A stretch of DNA of 64,000 nucleotides from CAXBYZ01 sp963980215 (GTDB taxonomy: Bacteria > Patescibacteriota > Microgenomatia > UBA1400 > CG1-02-47-37): NCBI GenBank assembly GCA_963980215.1, contig CAXBYZ010000001.1, forward strand, positions 1 through 64,000, in the 5' to 3' direction. The notes under the pieces are model-generated. The model ran no database searches, was not told where the DNA came from, and saw only the letters and a program-made list of their open reading frames with translations. Shown one piece after another: positions 1 to 7,106 of the stretch. A program made the translations under genes and the position numbers. Every line of letters begins with the position of its first letter. The first letter of the stretch is position 1.

Positions 1-1136
1 ATGGTTTTAGTTTGGTTAACAATTTCATTGGTAATATTATTAATTTTTATATTTTCTTCTATTTTGGTAATTTTTTCTAGGTTGGCCTTGATGGCTGGAG
101 ATTTAGAGACAATACTGCAACAGTCTTTGTAGGGTAGGTTTGTTTCTTTTTCTAGACCAATTTTTTTAACAAGATCAATAATGTCTATTTTATCTATACC
201 TATAAGTGGTCTAAAGATAGGAATATTAACAGCTTGATCGACGGCAACTATGTTTTCCATGGTTTGGGAAGCTACCTGGCCTAGAGAGTCTCCTAAAACT
301 AGGGCTTGGTAGCCATGCTCTTTGGCTATACTCTCCCCGACTCTGGCCATTAGCCTTCGAAAAACAACTAGTTCGTGCTGAACTTGTTTATTGGCAAGAT
401 CTAAAATGGCCATTTGATAGGGAGTGTAGCTGGCTAATAAAAGTTTTTTTGAGAGAGTGGAGTTGGATAGTGTATTTACGATAGTTTTAATTTTTGAATC
501 TAAAACTTTGTCTGGGTTTGGGAAAACATGAAAGTGTAAAAAATCTACCTGAGCTCCCCTTTTTCCTAGTAAGTAACTGGCAGCAATAGAGTCAAAGCCA
601 CCGGAAAGCAAAGATAAAATCTTACCTGAAGTGCCAACCGGTAAACCTCCGGGGCCTGAAATTTTTTGAGTATAAAGATAGGTGGTGTGAGTAGCGGCGG
701 AGATGTAAAGATTGGTTTCCGGATTGGTTAAATCTACTTTTGCTTTTGTCGACTGAGCAACATCACTACCAACTTTGATGGCTAAATCTTGACTAGTGAA
801 GGGTAAGTGTTTATCTGATCGAGAAGCTCTAATGGCAAATGATTTGGGGTTACCGATAATTTTTCTGGCTACTTTGGAGATATCTTCAAGAGTAGATGGT
901 GATTGATGAATTTGGGCAAACCAAGCGATTCCAAAAATTTGTGAAAGTTTTTTAACACTTTGATTAATTAAAGTGGAGGGAACTGTGGCTAGCAACTGTT
1001 TTCTTTGTTTTTCTACTTCAACATTTTTATCTAGAGAGATTTTAATGTTTTTAATAAGTTGGTTTTCGAAATAACTTAAGTTACCTCCTTTTAAGGCAAT
1101 CTCGGCATATCGAATAAGAAAGTGGGATTTGTTCAT
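1..1136 (-). CDS. thiI: tRNA 4-thiouridine synthetase ThiI (3' end cut by window edge)
   Basis: ThiI transfers sulfur from a cysteine-desulfurase persulfide to U8 of tRNA (and can serve thiazole synthesis). The reverse strand is open from the ATG at 1136 to the window edge, about 378 residues. Visible are an N-terminal ferredoxin-like/THUMP part (residues 1-155), the GPGGLPVG linker (161-168), the PP-loop ATP-pyrophosphatase motif SGGFDS (178-183), and the late family motif LPYKDCCSIV with the catalytic-region cysteines. No rhodanese domain is seen before the edge. The start is the only plausible Met; a TATAAT box ends 7 nt upstream and there is no ribosome binding site, so the mRNA looks leaderless. 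Divergent from the ferritin gene, sharing its -10 region. Confidence 0.93.
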   Translation of the reverse strand, partial: MNKSHFLIRYAEIALKGGNLSYFENQLIKNIKISLDKNVEVEKQRKQLLATVPSTLINQSVKKLSQIFGIAWFAQIHQSPSTLEDISKVARKIIGNPKSFAIRASRSDKHLPFTSQDLAIKVGSDVAQSTKAKVDLTNPETNLYISAATHTTYLYTQKISGPGGLPVGTSGKILSLLSGGFDSIAASYLLGKRGAQVDFLHFHVFPNPDKVLDSKIKTIVNTLSNSTLSKKLLLASYTPYQMAILDLANKQVQHELVVFRRLMARVGESIAKEHGYQALVLGDSLGQVASQTMENIVAVDQAVNIPIFRPLIGIDKIDIIDLVKKIGLEKETNLPYKDCCSIVSKSPAIKANLEKITKIEENIKINNITNEIVNQTKT

Positions 1137-1143
1137 AATTAGT

Positions 1144-1151
1144 ATTATAAT
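1144..1151. promoter_or_regulatory. Shared palindromic -10 element for thiI and ferritin
   Basis: ATTATAAT is its own reverse complement, so TATAAT reads on both strands (1146-1151 plus, 1149-1144 minus). On the minus strand it ends 7 nt before the thiI ATG; on the plus strand it precedes a leader of roughly 20 nt with a ribosome binding site for ferritin. No good -35 is evident in either direction. This is an inferred symmetric bidirectional promoter. Confidence 0.6.
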
Positions 1152-1178
1152 GGAGAAAATAAATAAAAGGAGAATTTT

Positions 1179-1697
1179 ATGATGAAACCAATTATAGTAA
1201 AAGAGTTAAATATTCAAATTCAAGAGGAGCTGTACTCGGCTTACTTGTATCAATCTATAGCTGCATATGCAAAAAGCAAAAGCCTAGATGGGTTTGCTAA
1301 CTGGTTTGATATCCAAGTAAAAGAGGAGATGGATCATGCTCGTGGATTTTATAACTATATTCTTGATCGAGGAGAGAAGGTAGAGTTGCTGGAAATTGCA
1401 AAGCCACCAACAGATTTTAAAGGAGTTGAAGTATTGTTTGTAGAGTCTTTAAAGCACGAGAAACATGTAACTTCAAGAATCCATGGCTTGTATACCTTGG
1501 CTGAAAAAGAGGGTGATGTAGCTTTAAAGTCTTTTCTAAAATGGTATATAGATGAACAGGTAGAAGAAGAGGCTAGCGCTAGCATGTATATAGATAAAGT
1601 GAAAATGGCTGGTAGCCAGGGCTTACTTTTAATTGACCAAGAGTTGGCTGCAAGAGTTTACACTCCATCTTCGATTCTTGGACCTAACGAAGCTTAG
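1179..1697 (+). CDS. ftnA: Ferritin (non-haem iron storage protein)
   Basis: 172-residue ferritin of usual bacterial length. It oxidises Fe(II) at a di-iron centre and stores the mineral in a 24-subunit cage in the cytoplasm. Ferroxidase ligands are visible: Glu17, then Glu50 and His53 in VKEEMDHA, and later Glu residues in ESLKHEKHV and DEQVEEEA. The start is set by an AAAAGGAG ribosome binding site at 1166-1172; a second ATG follows at 1182. It is one of the few unit-leading genes here with a normal leader and SD. Followed by tRNA-Gln on the same strand. No regulator site was recognised. Confidence 0.95.
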   Translation: MMKPIIVKELNIQIQEELYSAYLYQSIAAYAKSKSLDGFANWFDIQVKEEMDHARGFYNYILDRGEKVELLEIAKPPTDFKGVEVLFVESLKHEKHVTSRIHGLYTLAEKEGDVALKSFLKWYIDEQVEEEASASMYIDKVKMAGSQGLLLIDQELAARVYTPSSILGPNEA

Positions 1698-1738
1698 GAC
1701 AAGATAACTCAGGTTTGATAAAATACCGGTAAATTAAT

Positions 1739-1809
1739 TGCCGGATGGTGAAATGGCATCACCGATGATTCTGGATCATCTATTCTAGGTTCGAGTCCTA
1801 GTCCGGCAA
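1739..1809 (+). tRNA. tRNA-Gln (anticodon CTG)
   Basis: A full cloverleaf can be drawn: 7-bp acceptor TGCCGGA/TCCGGCA, D stem GTGA/TCAC, anticodon stem GATGA/TCATC with loop TTCTGGA (anticodon CTG, reads CAG), T stem CTAGG/CCTAG with loop TTCGAGT, discriminator A. CCA is not encoded, so the CCA-adding enzyme at 15100 is needed. Confidence 0.95.
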
Positions 1810-1864
1810 CAGTGAAAATATATCCACTACTTTGTCTTATATTGGCTTGATATATCAATTATAT

Positions 1865-1897
1865 TTAGGACCGTCCCTAAATTAACCGTCCCTAAAT
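1865..1897. repeat. Palindromic repeat with TTTAGGGACGGT units
   Basis: TTTAGGAC-C-GTCCCTAAA forms a hairpin and is followed by a second CCGTCCCTAAA unit. The TAG stop of the minus-strand glycosidase-like gene lies inside the last unit. Probably a small dispersed palindrome also serving as a 3' end hairpin. Confidence 0.5.
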
Positions 1898-3589
1898 TAT
1901 CTTGAAGATGGTGAGTGGGTGGGTAAGATGGTAGAGGAAGTCTTTGATGGAGAAGTGACCGTCTTTATTTAAGTCTAAAGGTAAGAGGGTTTTGAATTGA
2001 ATGGTGGTTTGATCTGAACCAAGGACTGCACTTACTTGTCTAGGTAGATAGTAGTCTTTTAAGATAACAAAGCGGTAGCTTGATTGAGGAATAAGATTGT
2101 ATAGTTTAATCGGCTGGCTGATAAAGTTTTTTAGAGAGATAAAAAGCTCATTTTTTAGTTCTTGGTTTTGGTCGTAAATTAGAAGTTTGTACTCTACAGG
2201 CACAAGATCATTTCTAAAGTATCTACTTGCTTTAATAACAATACTTGGTGGAGGAACTATAGTTATGGTTTTCTCTCTCTGTTGCCCAAATGGAGTGTTT
2301 TCGTTTTGAAGTTGTAATTTTAGAGAAACCGGTTGCGTTTTCGCTGGAGTGTGAATAGTAATAGTGTAGTTTGTGTTTGAGTTTGGTTTGGTGGTTTGAG
2401 TTGGGGTGAACGAGAATGATTCTTGGGGTAAGTTTGTAGTGATGACTAACTTGGCGTTATCTTGAGTCCAGATGGATTGACCGGTGTTTTTGAAAGTGAT
2501 GTCGAACTGATAACTTGAAGATTCTGTTAGTTTTTCTGGAATAGTGTCACTGATAATCTTGCTATCGTGGATTTGAGTTGGTTGGCCAGCTACTTTAGTT
2601 AAATTTTTGACAGCATAGTAGTGGGGATAGAATTCTTTTGAGTTTGGTTTTTGCCAAGCAAATTTATCAAAAGGTGGCTGAGGATAGTTTAAGACAAAAG
2701 GGGTAATAGCAACTAAATTTGATTGAATCCAAACAGACTGAAAAGCTGATCGGTAAAAATTAGATAGAGCAGTGTTGTCTGTAGAAGCACCTAAGATTTT
2801 GCCATCTTTGTGGACCCAGCCAGTCTCGGTAATAAAGATAGGTGGGTCTGCTGGTAGACCGTAGTTTGATAGAAAACTCACTTCTGCCTGATAGCTTTTT
2901 AAAGTACCCAGACCTGAACCGGTAACTGGACCGGAAAAGCCTGGATTAGGATAGGAGTGGGAGTTCCAACCATCTAGGAGTTTGAAGATATCTGGGTCTG
3001 ACTGGTACATCTTTGACCAGTAGTCTGAGGCGGTCATGGTGTTGATTGAGTTGGGGGCGGCGGTGTCTAGGCCTGCTGGAAGAATGAAGTAGTCTGGTGA
3101 ACTTTTCTTTAAAGCCTGATGAAAAACTCTGATTGTTTTGGCGTATTCCTCGGGATTGATTTGATTCTCCCACTCCTTGGCGTGGTTGGGTTCGTTGAAT
3201 AAAACTATGTATCTATTTTGGATTACCCAATTAAGACTTTCTAGAAAATTGACCCAGTTATTCACCTCATCTAGGTTTGGTTTTTGCCAATAGTCTTTAA
3301 CTGGGACTGTGGCTAACCTGATAATAGGGATAAGTTTTAGATCTCGACATTGATCTAAGATTTTTTGCCACTTGGCTTTGTCTTGATCGTTTTGACGAAT
3401 GACTAGAGTAACGTAACCCCAATCTCCCCCTGAACTGTTGACTAAGTTGGCGGCTGGTTCAAGATCACTGAAGTCTAGGGCATGGATACCAAAACGGTTG
3501 TTGGTGGTGACTCTAGGATCAACAATGGCTGAAATAGGTTTAACTGAGATAGTAAAAAATATGAGGAAAAATAAGATAATCTTTTTCAT
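1892..3589 (-). CDS. Secreted clan-A glycoside hydrolase-like protein with Ig-like and dockerin-like tail
   Basis: 565 residues. A signal peptide (residues 1-21) points to export. Residues about 30-340 look like a TIM-barrel glycosidase of the GH-A clan: LFNEPNH with the likely acid/base Glu133, GWNSHSYP near 207-214, and FITETGW with the likely nucleophile Glu255. Residues about 350-440 look like an NBR1/Ig-like beta domain (FKNTGQSIWTQDNAKL). The C-terminus LDLNKDGHFSIKDFLYHL resembles a single EF-hand/dockerin calcium loop. Family number and substrate cannot be named. The ATG lies 8 nt after a TATAAT box (3598-3603), so probably leaderless. The stop falls in a palindromic repeat. Confidence 0.75.
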   Translation of the reverse strand: MKKIILFFLIFFTISVKPISAIVDPRVTTNNRFGIHALDFSDLEPAANLVNSSGGDWGYVTLVIRQNDQDKAKWQKILDQCRDLKLIPIIRLATVPVKDYWQKPNLDEVNNWVNFLESLNWVIQNRYIVLFNEPNHAKEWENQINPEEYAKTIRVFHQALKKSSPDYFILPAGLDTAAPNSINTMTASDYWSKMYQSDPDIFKLLDGWNSHSYPNPGFSGPVTGSGLGTLKSYQAEVSFLSNYGLPADPPIFITETGWVHKDGKILGASTDNTALSNFYRSAFQSVWIQSNLVAITPFVLNYPQPPFDKFAWQKPNSKEFYPHYYAVKNLTKVAGQPTQIHDSKIISDTIPEKLTESSSYQFDITFKNTGQSIWTQDNAKLVITTNLPQESFSFTPTQTTKPNSNTNYTITIHTPAKTQPVSLKLQLQNENTPFGQQREKTITIVPPPSIVIKASRYFRNDLVPVEYKLLIYDQNQELKNELFISLKNFISQPIKLYNLIPQSSYRFVILKDYYLPRQVSAVLGSDQTTIQFKTLLPLDLNKDGHFSIKDFLYHLTHPLTIFKII

Positions 3590-3597
3590 GAGTGGCT

Positions 3598-3603
3598 ATT
3601 ATA
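3598..3603 (-). promoter_or_regulatory. -10 box of glycosidase-like gene (leaderless spacing)
   Basis: TATAAT on the minus strand ends 8 nt before the ATG at 3589; there is no ribosome binding site. No clear -35 is seen. Confidence 0.55.
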
Positions 3604-3625
3604 CCCTGATAGAGTCTTTTAAGTA

Positions 3626-3650
3626 GCCTGCAGGGTTGAACCTTGCAGGC
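3626..3650. repeat. Palindrome of the CCTnCAAGG family
   Basis: Arms GCCTGCAGGGTT and AACCTTGCAGGC pair through one G-T wobble around a central G. It overlaps the first base of the transglycosylase stop and may end the thyA-folA-transglycosylase mRNA. The same arms occur inside recJ (13555-13577). Confidence 0.65.
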
Positions 3651-4171
3651 TAATCGGGAATGCAGTTGGGCCAGAGGTAGGTTTTACCAATAGAGATGAG
3701 GTAGGCAGCGGTTTTAATAGATTCTTCGGCGTTATATCGAAGATCTGGATTTGGATCTAGCTCCATAGTGTTTCGATAAAGAGTCCAAGTATTGGGTGAA
3801 AATTGAAATAAACCAACGTAAGATAAATTACTGGCTTGAGGATTAAAATCTGACTCACAGACAGCAACATGACGAAGTCTGTTAATATCTAGATTATATT
3901 TATTTGAGAAACGCTCGAACAGGTTGTGAATTTCCTCTGGAGAAATTGATGGTTGGGGTGACGGTGAAGGTGTTGGAGTGGGAATTAGTTTTGGAGTTGG
4001 GGATGGAGTGAGAATTGGTGTTGGGACTGGAGAAGGAGTTGATGATGAAATTTCTGGTGAGGTGGGAATAATTATTTTTTGTTTTGGTTTTTTTGACCTG
4101 GTTGTAACTAGAACTAATGTGAGGACTACCAATAGTAGAAGTTTGATCCGAGACAAAGATTTGGTTAGCAT
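3650..4171 (-). CDS. Membrane-anchored lysozyme-like lytic transglycosylase
   Basis: 173 residues: an N-terminal membrane segment or signal anchor (about 9-23), a Pro/Ser/Thr-rich spacer (about 35-77) that would cross the wall, then an SLT/lysozyme-like domain (about 80-173). AVCESDFNPQA carries the expected catalytic Glu106, and YVGLFQFSPNTW is the family's second motif. It would cleave peptidoglycan outside the membrane. The start ATG overlaps the folA stop by one base (TAATG), so it is translationally coupled and last in the thyA-folA operon. Substrate is inferred from family. Confidence 0.82.
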   Translation of the reverse strand: MLTKSLSRIKLLLLVVLTLVLVTTRSKKPKQKIIIPTSPEISSSTPSPVPTPILTPSPTPKLIPTPTPSPSPQPSISPEEIHNLFERFSNKYNLDINRLRHVAVCESDFNPQASNLSYVGLFQFSPNTWTLYRNTMELDPNPDLRYNAEESIKTAAYLISIGKTYLWPNCIPD

Positions 4172-4665
4172 TATTTTACTCGAATTAAAGTTAGATAGAA
4201 GTATTTGTACTCACCCTCTTGAATAATAGGAGTTTGTTTGGTGCTTATAAAGTCTGAAAAGTAGTCGGGGAAGAAAACGTTGGCGGAGAAGTTGCCTTTT
4301 ACATGAGTGACGTAGAGTTTATCTGTAAGCGGTAAAGATTGTTTATAAATCTCTCCCCCACCGATGATAAAGATTTCTTGGTTGTCTAGAGATTTGGCTA
4401 GCTTAATAGCTTGATCTAGAGAACTAACAGATTGCCACTCCGGAGTGGTAATGAGATTGAGATTTCTGGTGACAATGATGTTGGTCCTACCGGGAAGAGC
4501 CTTACCGATAGATTCAAAAGTTTTTCTACCCATAATAACTGGATGCCCCATGGTAAGTTTTTTGAATCTTTGCAGATCTTTTGAGATGTGCCAGAGTAAT
4601 TGATTACCTTTACCAATACCTAAGTTGTCGTCGTGGGCAACTATTATTGAAACTGTAGCTGTCAT
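4171..4665 (-). CDS. folA: Dihydrofolate reductase
   Basis: Reduces dihydrofolate to tetrahydrofolate with NADPH, restoring the cofactor consumed by ThyA, encoded just upstream. 164 residues, normal for DHFR. Motifs: SIIVAHDDNLGIGKGNQLLWHISKD at the N-terminus (Asp is the usual catalytic acid), HPVIMGRKTFESIG, GRTNIIVTRN, and IFIIGGGEIYKQSL for NADPH binding. It starts 2 nt after the thyA stop and overlaps the next gene by 1 nt, a tight operon. Confidence 0.95.
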   Translation of the reverse strand: MTATVSIIVAHDDNLGIGKGNQLLWHISKDLQRFKKLTMGHPVIMGRKTFESIGKALPGRTNIIVTRNLNLITTPEWQSVSSLDQAIKLAKSLDNQEIFIIGGGEIYKQSLPLTDKLYVTHVKGNFSANVFFPDYFSDFISTKQTPIIQEGEYKYFYLTLIRVK

Positions 4666-4667
4666 TT

Positions 4668-5615
4668 TTAGAAACCACCAACAACAGTGATTTTGGCTTT
4701 GATTGGTGGGTGATGCTGATAGTCTTTGGTGTTGAAATGCTCAAACTTGAAGTCATCGATTTTCTTGATTTTTTTATCTATTTGCATGGTTGGGAATTTT
4801 TTTGGAGTTCTAGTGATTTGCTCTTTGACTTGGTCAAAGTGATTCTCGTAGATGTGAGCGTCGCCAAAAGTGTGAACAAAGTAACCCGGTTTATAACCAG
4901 TAACTTGAGCTAACATGAGGGTAAGTAAAGCATAAGAAGCGATGTTGAAGGGCACACCTAAAAACATATCGGCTGAGCGCTGATAAAGCTGAAGAGAGAG
5001 CCGATCACCGGTAATGTTGATGTGAAAGAAAGTGTGGCAAGGGGCTATAGCCATAGACTCTTCTCTGGTTTTTGCCATTTCGTAGATGTAGGCTGGATTC
5101 CAAGCTGAAACAATGTAGTGCTTTTTTTGAGGTTTGGTTTTGATTTTGTCGATAACCCACTGAAGTTGATCGATTTGCCTGCCGTCTCCGGTGGGCCATT
5201 TTCTCCATTGAACTCCGTAAACTGGACCAAGCTCGCCCCATTTTTCCATAAACTTTTCGTCGGCTTGGGCTTTGTTGATAAACTCTTCTAGGGTGAGTTT
5301 TTCTACCTTGTCTTCCTCCATGAGTTTTTTATATGGCTTGTAAGCCCAGTCATCCCAGATATGGACATTGTTGTCTACTAAGTACTTAATATTTGAACTA
5401 CCTGATAAAAACCAGATTAACTCGTGAATGATGCCTCTTAGAAAAACTTTTTTGGTGGTCAGGAGAGGGAAACCTTGGGATAAGTCGAAACGCATTTGGC
5501 AACCGAACAAACTTTTTAGCTTAACTCCAGTGGAGTGGCTGACTTTCCAAGTGCCGTTGTCGATAATGTTTTGAAGTAAATCCAAGTACTGGTATTCTGG
5601 GTGTTGTTTGGTCAT
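4668..5615 (-). CDS. thyA: Thymidylate synthase (ThyA type)
   Basis: Methylates dUMP to dTMP using methylene-tetrahydrofolate. 315 residues, slightly longer than E. coli ThyA because of an insertion near residues 95-125. The catalytic Cys193 is in APCHTFF; RSADMFLGVPFNIASY is the dUMP-binding block, with LRGIIHELIWFLSG near the N-terminus. First gene of the thyA-folA-transglycosylase operon. Its promoter (TTTACA, 17 bp, TATTCT) ends 6 nt before the ATG, which implies a leaderless mRNA. Confidence 0.96.
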   Translation of the reverse strand: MTKQHPEYQYLDLLQNIIDNGTWKVSHSTGVKLKSLFGCQMRFDLSQGFPLLTTKKVFLRGIIHELIWFLSGSSNIKYLVDNNVHIWDDWAYKPYKKLMEEDKVEKLTLEEFINKAQADEKFMEKWGELGPVYGVQWRKWPTGDGRQIDQLQWVIDKIKTKPQKKHYIVSAWNPAYIYEMAKTREESMAIAPCHTFFHINITGDRLSLQLYQRSADMFLGVPFNIASYALLTLMLAQVTGYKPGYFVHTFGDAHIYENHFDQVKEQITRTPKKFPTMQIDKKIKKIDDFKFEHFNTKDYQHHPPIKAKITVVGGF

Positions 5616-5621
5616 TAGCTT

Positions 5622-5650
5622 AGAATAGAAAAAAAGATTGCAATTGTAAA
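5622..5650 (-). promoter_or_regulatory. thyA promoter, leaderless
   Basis: On the minus strand: -35 TTTACA (5650-5645), 17-bp spacer, -10 TATTCT (5627-5622), then 6 nt to the thyA ATG. Its -35 overlaps the spacer of the opposite promoter. Confidence 0.65.
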
Positions 5651-5666
5651 GCGCTATTGCTATTAT
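5638..5666 (+). promoter_or_regulatory. Promoter of the SurA-N-like gene, leaderless
   Basis: -35 TTGCAA (5638-5643), 17-bp spacer, -10 TATTAT (5661-5666), then 7 nt to the ATG at 5674. This geometry decides the start: the upstream ATG at 5665 lies inside the -10 box and cannot be on the transcript. Confidence 0.65.
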
Positions 5667-5673
5667 GATTAAT

Positions 5674-6315
5674 ATGAAAAAACAAAAAAAAGCTGTTTTT
5701 AAAGTGAAAAGATATTTTAAAAAAGTAGAAAGTTGTAAGAAAGTCTGTAAAAAGAATTGGAAAAAAGTAGTCGTGGTTCTTGGTGTTCTTGGTTTGGCAT
5801 TTTACTTTAAAAACATGCTAGTGGTGGCCTTGGTAAATAATCGGCCAATTTTTAGACAAGCTTACATTAAAGAACTTGAAGCTCAAGGTGGACAACAAGT
5901 ACTTGATGGTTTGATGACAAAAGCAATGATCTTGCAGGAAGCTAAGTCAACTGGAGTAAGTATTTCACAAGAAGAACTTGATGCTGAGCTAGTAAAAATT
6001 GAAGAGATTGCTAAGCAGCAAGAGATGACTTTGGATGAGTTGCTTGAATTGCAGAATGTAAAAAAGAAGGAGCTGATTAAACAAATTGAGATTCAAAAGA
6101 TTGTTGAAAAAATGGCAGGAGAAGGAGTTGAAGTTAGCGATGAAGAAGCAACTTTATACCTGGAAGAAAACATGGAGTACTTACCTAAAGAAGCAACCCA
6201 AGAAGAGTTGATTAATATTGCTAAAGAGCAACTAAAGCAACAAATGTTGAATGAGAAAATTCAAGAATTGATTGTTCGAATTAAAGATGAGGCCAAAGTA
6301 GTAAGCTGGCTCTAG
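5674..6315 (+). CDS. Membrane-anchored SurA N-domain-like chaperone
   Basis: 213 residues from the ATG at 5674. A strongly basic N-terminus (about 1-40) precedes one membrane segment (VVVVLGVLGLAFYF), so the rest should face outside. LVNNRPIFRQAYIKELEAQGGQQVLDGLMTKAMI is typical of the SurA/PpiD N-terminal helical domain, followed by Glu/Lys-rich helices. No parvulin PPIase domain is present, so it may be a holdase-type chaperone for exported proteins; that role is inference. Its stop overlaps the convergent gene's stop by 4 nt. Confidence 0.7.
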   Translation: MKKQKKAVFKVKRYFKKVESCKKVCKKNWKKVVVVLGVLGLAFYFKNMLVVALVNNRPIFRQAYIKELEAQGGQQVLDGLMTKAMILQEAKSTGVSISQEELDAELVKIEEIAKQQEMTLDELLELQNVKKKELIKQIEIQKIVEKMAGEGVEVSDEEATLYLEENMEYLPKEATQEELINIAKEQLKQQMLNEKIQELIVRIKDEAKVVSWL

Positions 6316-7106
6316 ACAGATTTTGGTGCTGGTAAAGACATGTTTCTAGTGATTGGTCCGAGTGGAATTTTATCTTCTGGATCGTCGACAAATAAGACAA
6401 TGGTTTTGCCTTTGTGTTTCTTTGGATAGTAACCTAAGTCGTGCATAACCTGAGGAGAGCCACCAAATTGTTTTCCTGTCCATTTAGCTGGACCAGCATC
6501 GGCGATAACGGCAACGACCGCGTGTCCATTTTCCGGATTAATTACCAAGACTTTCCTGTACTTGTACCAATCTCTTAGTTCCCTTAGTCTATCTTTCCAA
6601 TCTGGTAAGTAGAGGGTTTGAACTGCTAGATAGTATTTTTCTCTTTGGATATCTGCTGAAGCTAGTTGAGCCCTACTTTTTGTAAAGTAGCCCCAAGCTC
6701 CTTTACCTGGCGCCATGCCAGCAGCCTGAAAATCTCTATCTGTAACTGTGTCTCCGGGGAATCTTAATAAGTGTTGTTCTAGACCCATGGAGCCGATCTG
6801 GTGATTGAGGCGATTGCCATCTAGTTCACCGTAAGCTTTTAAGCCTAAAGTCTTACTAATATCTTTTGAGATGGCGGTGAGTTCTTTTTCGGTAAGGACA
6901 CGGCTGGAATCCGGAAGAGTTTTTTTTAGTTTGCTGGCTAAGAGTTTTCTTAGTTCTTTGGTAGAGACTAGCCCAAGTGGAGCTCTAAGTTCGGGTGGAT
7001 TTTCTGGGAGTTTTTTTAGATTTTGGGAACCTGAAGAAAGAAGAAGAGTGCCGGTGAGGGTGGCTCCTGTTAGAAGTTTTTTTACTTTAGATGATTTTTT
7101 GGGCAT
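6312..7106 (-). CDS. Unknown secreted protein with possible double-psi-barrel domain
   Basis: 264 residues. An N-terminal basic/hydrophobic stretch (about 8-27) could be an uncleaved anchor or signal peptide. Residues about 180-250 (VINPENGHAVVAVIADAGPAKWTGKQ...SPQVMHDLGY...IVLFVDDP) resemble the RlpA/expansin double-psi beta-barrel pattern, where GP-x-W-x-G and the S-P-x-x-x-x-x-L-G segment recur; this is a weak visual match. It could act on peptidoglycan, unproven. It overlaps the end of gltX by 20 nt and follows it in one transcript. Confidence 0.5.
   Translation of the reverse strand: MPKKSSKVKKLLTGATLTGTLLLSSGSQNLKKLPENPPELRAPLGLVSTKELRKLLASKLKKTLPDSSRVLTEKELTAISKDISKTLGLKAYGELDGNRLNHQIGSMGLEQHLLRFPGDTVTDRDFQAAGMAPGKGAWGYFTKSRAQLASADIQREKYYLAVQTLYLPDWKDRLRELRDWYKYRKVLVINPENGHAVVAVIADAGPAKWTGKQFGGSPQVMHDLGYYPKKHKGKTIVLFVDDPEDKIPLGPITRNMSLPAPKSV

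Noticed and set aside
1355..1585. Minus-strand ORF inside ferritin
   Set aside because: Opposite-strand shadow with no start signal or family features; many similar shadows were left out.
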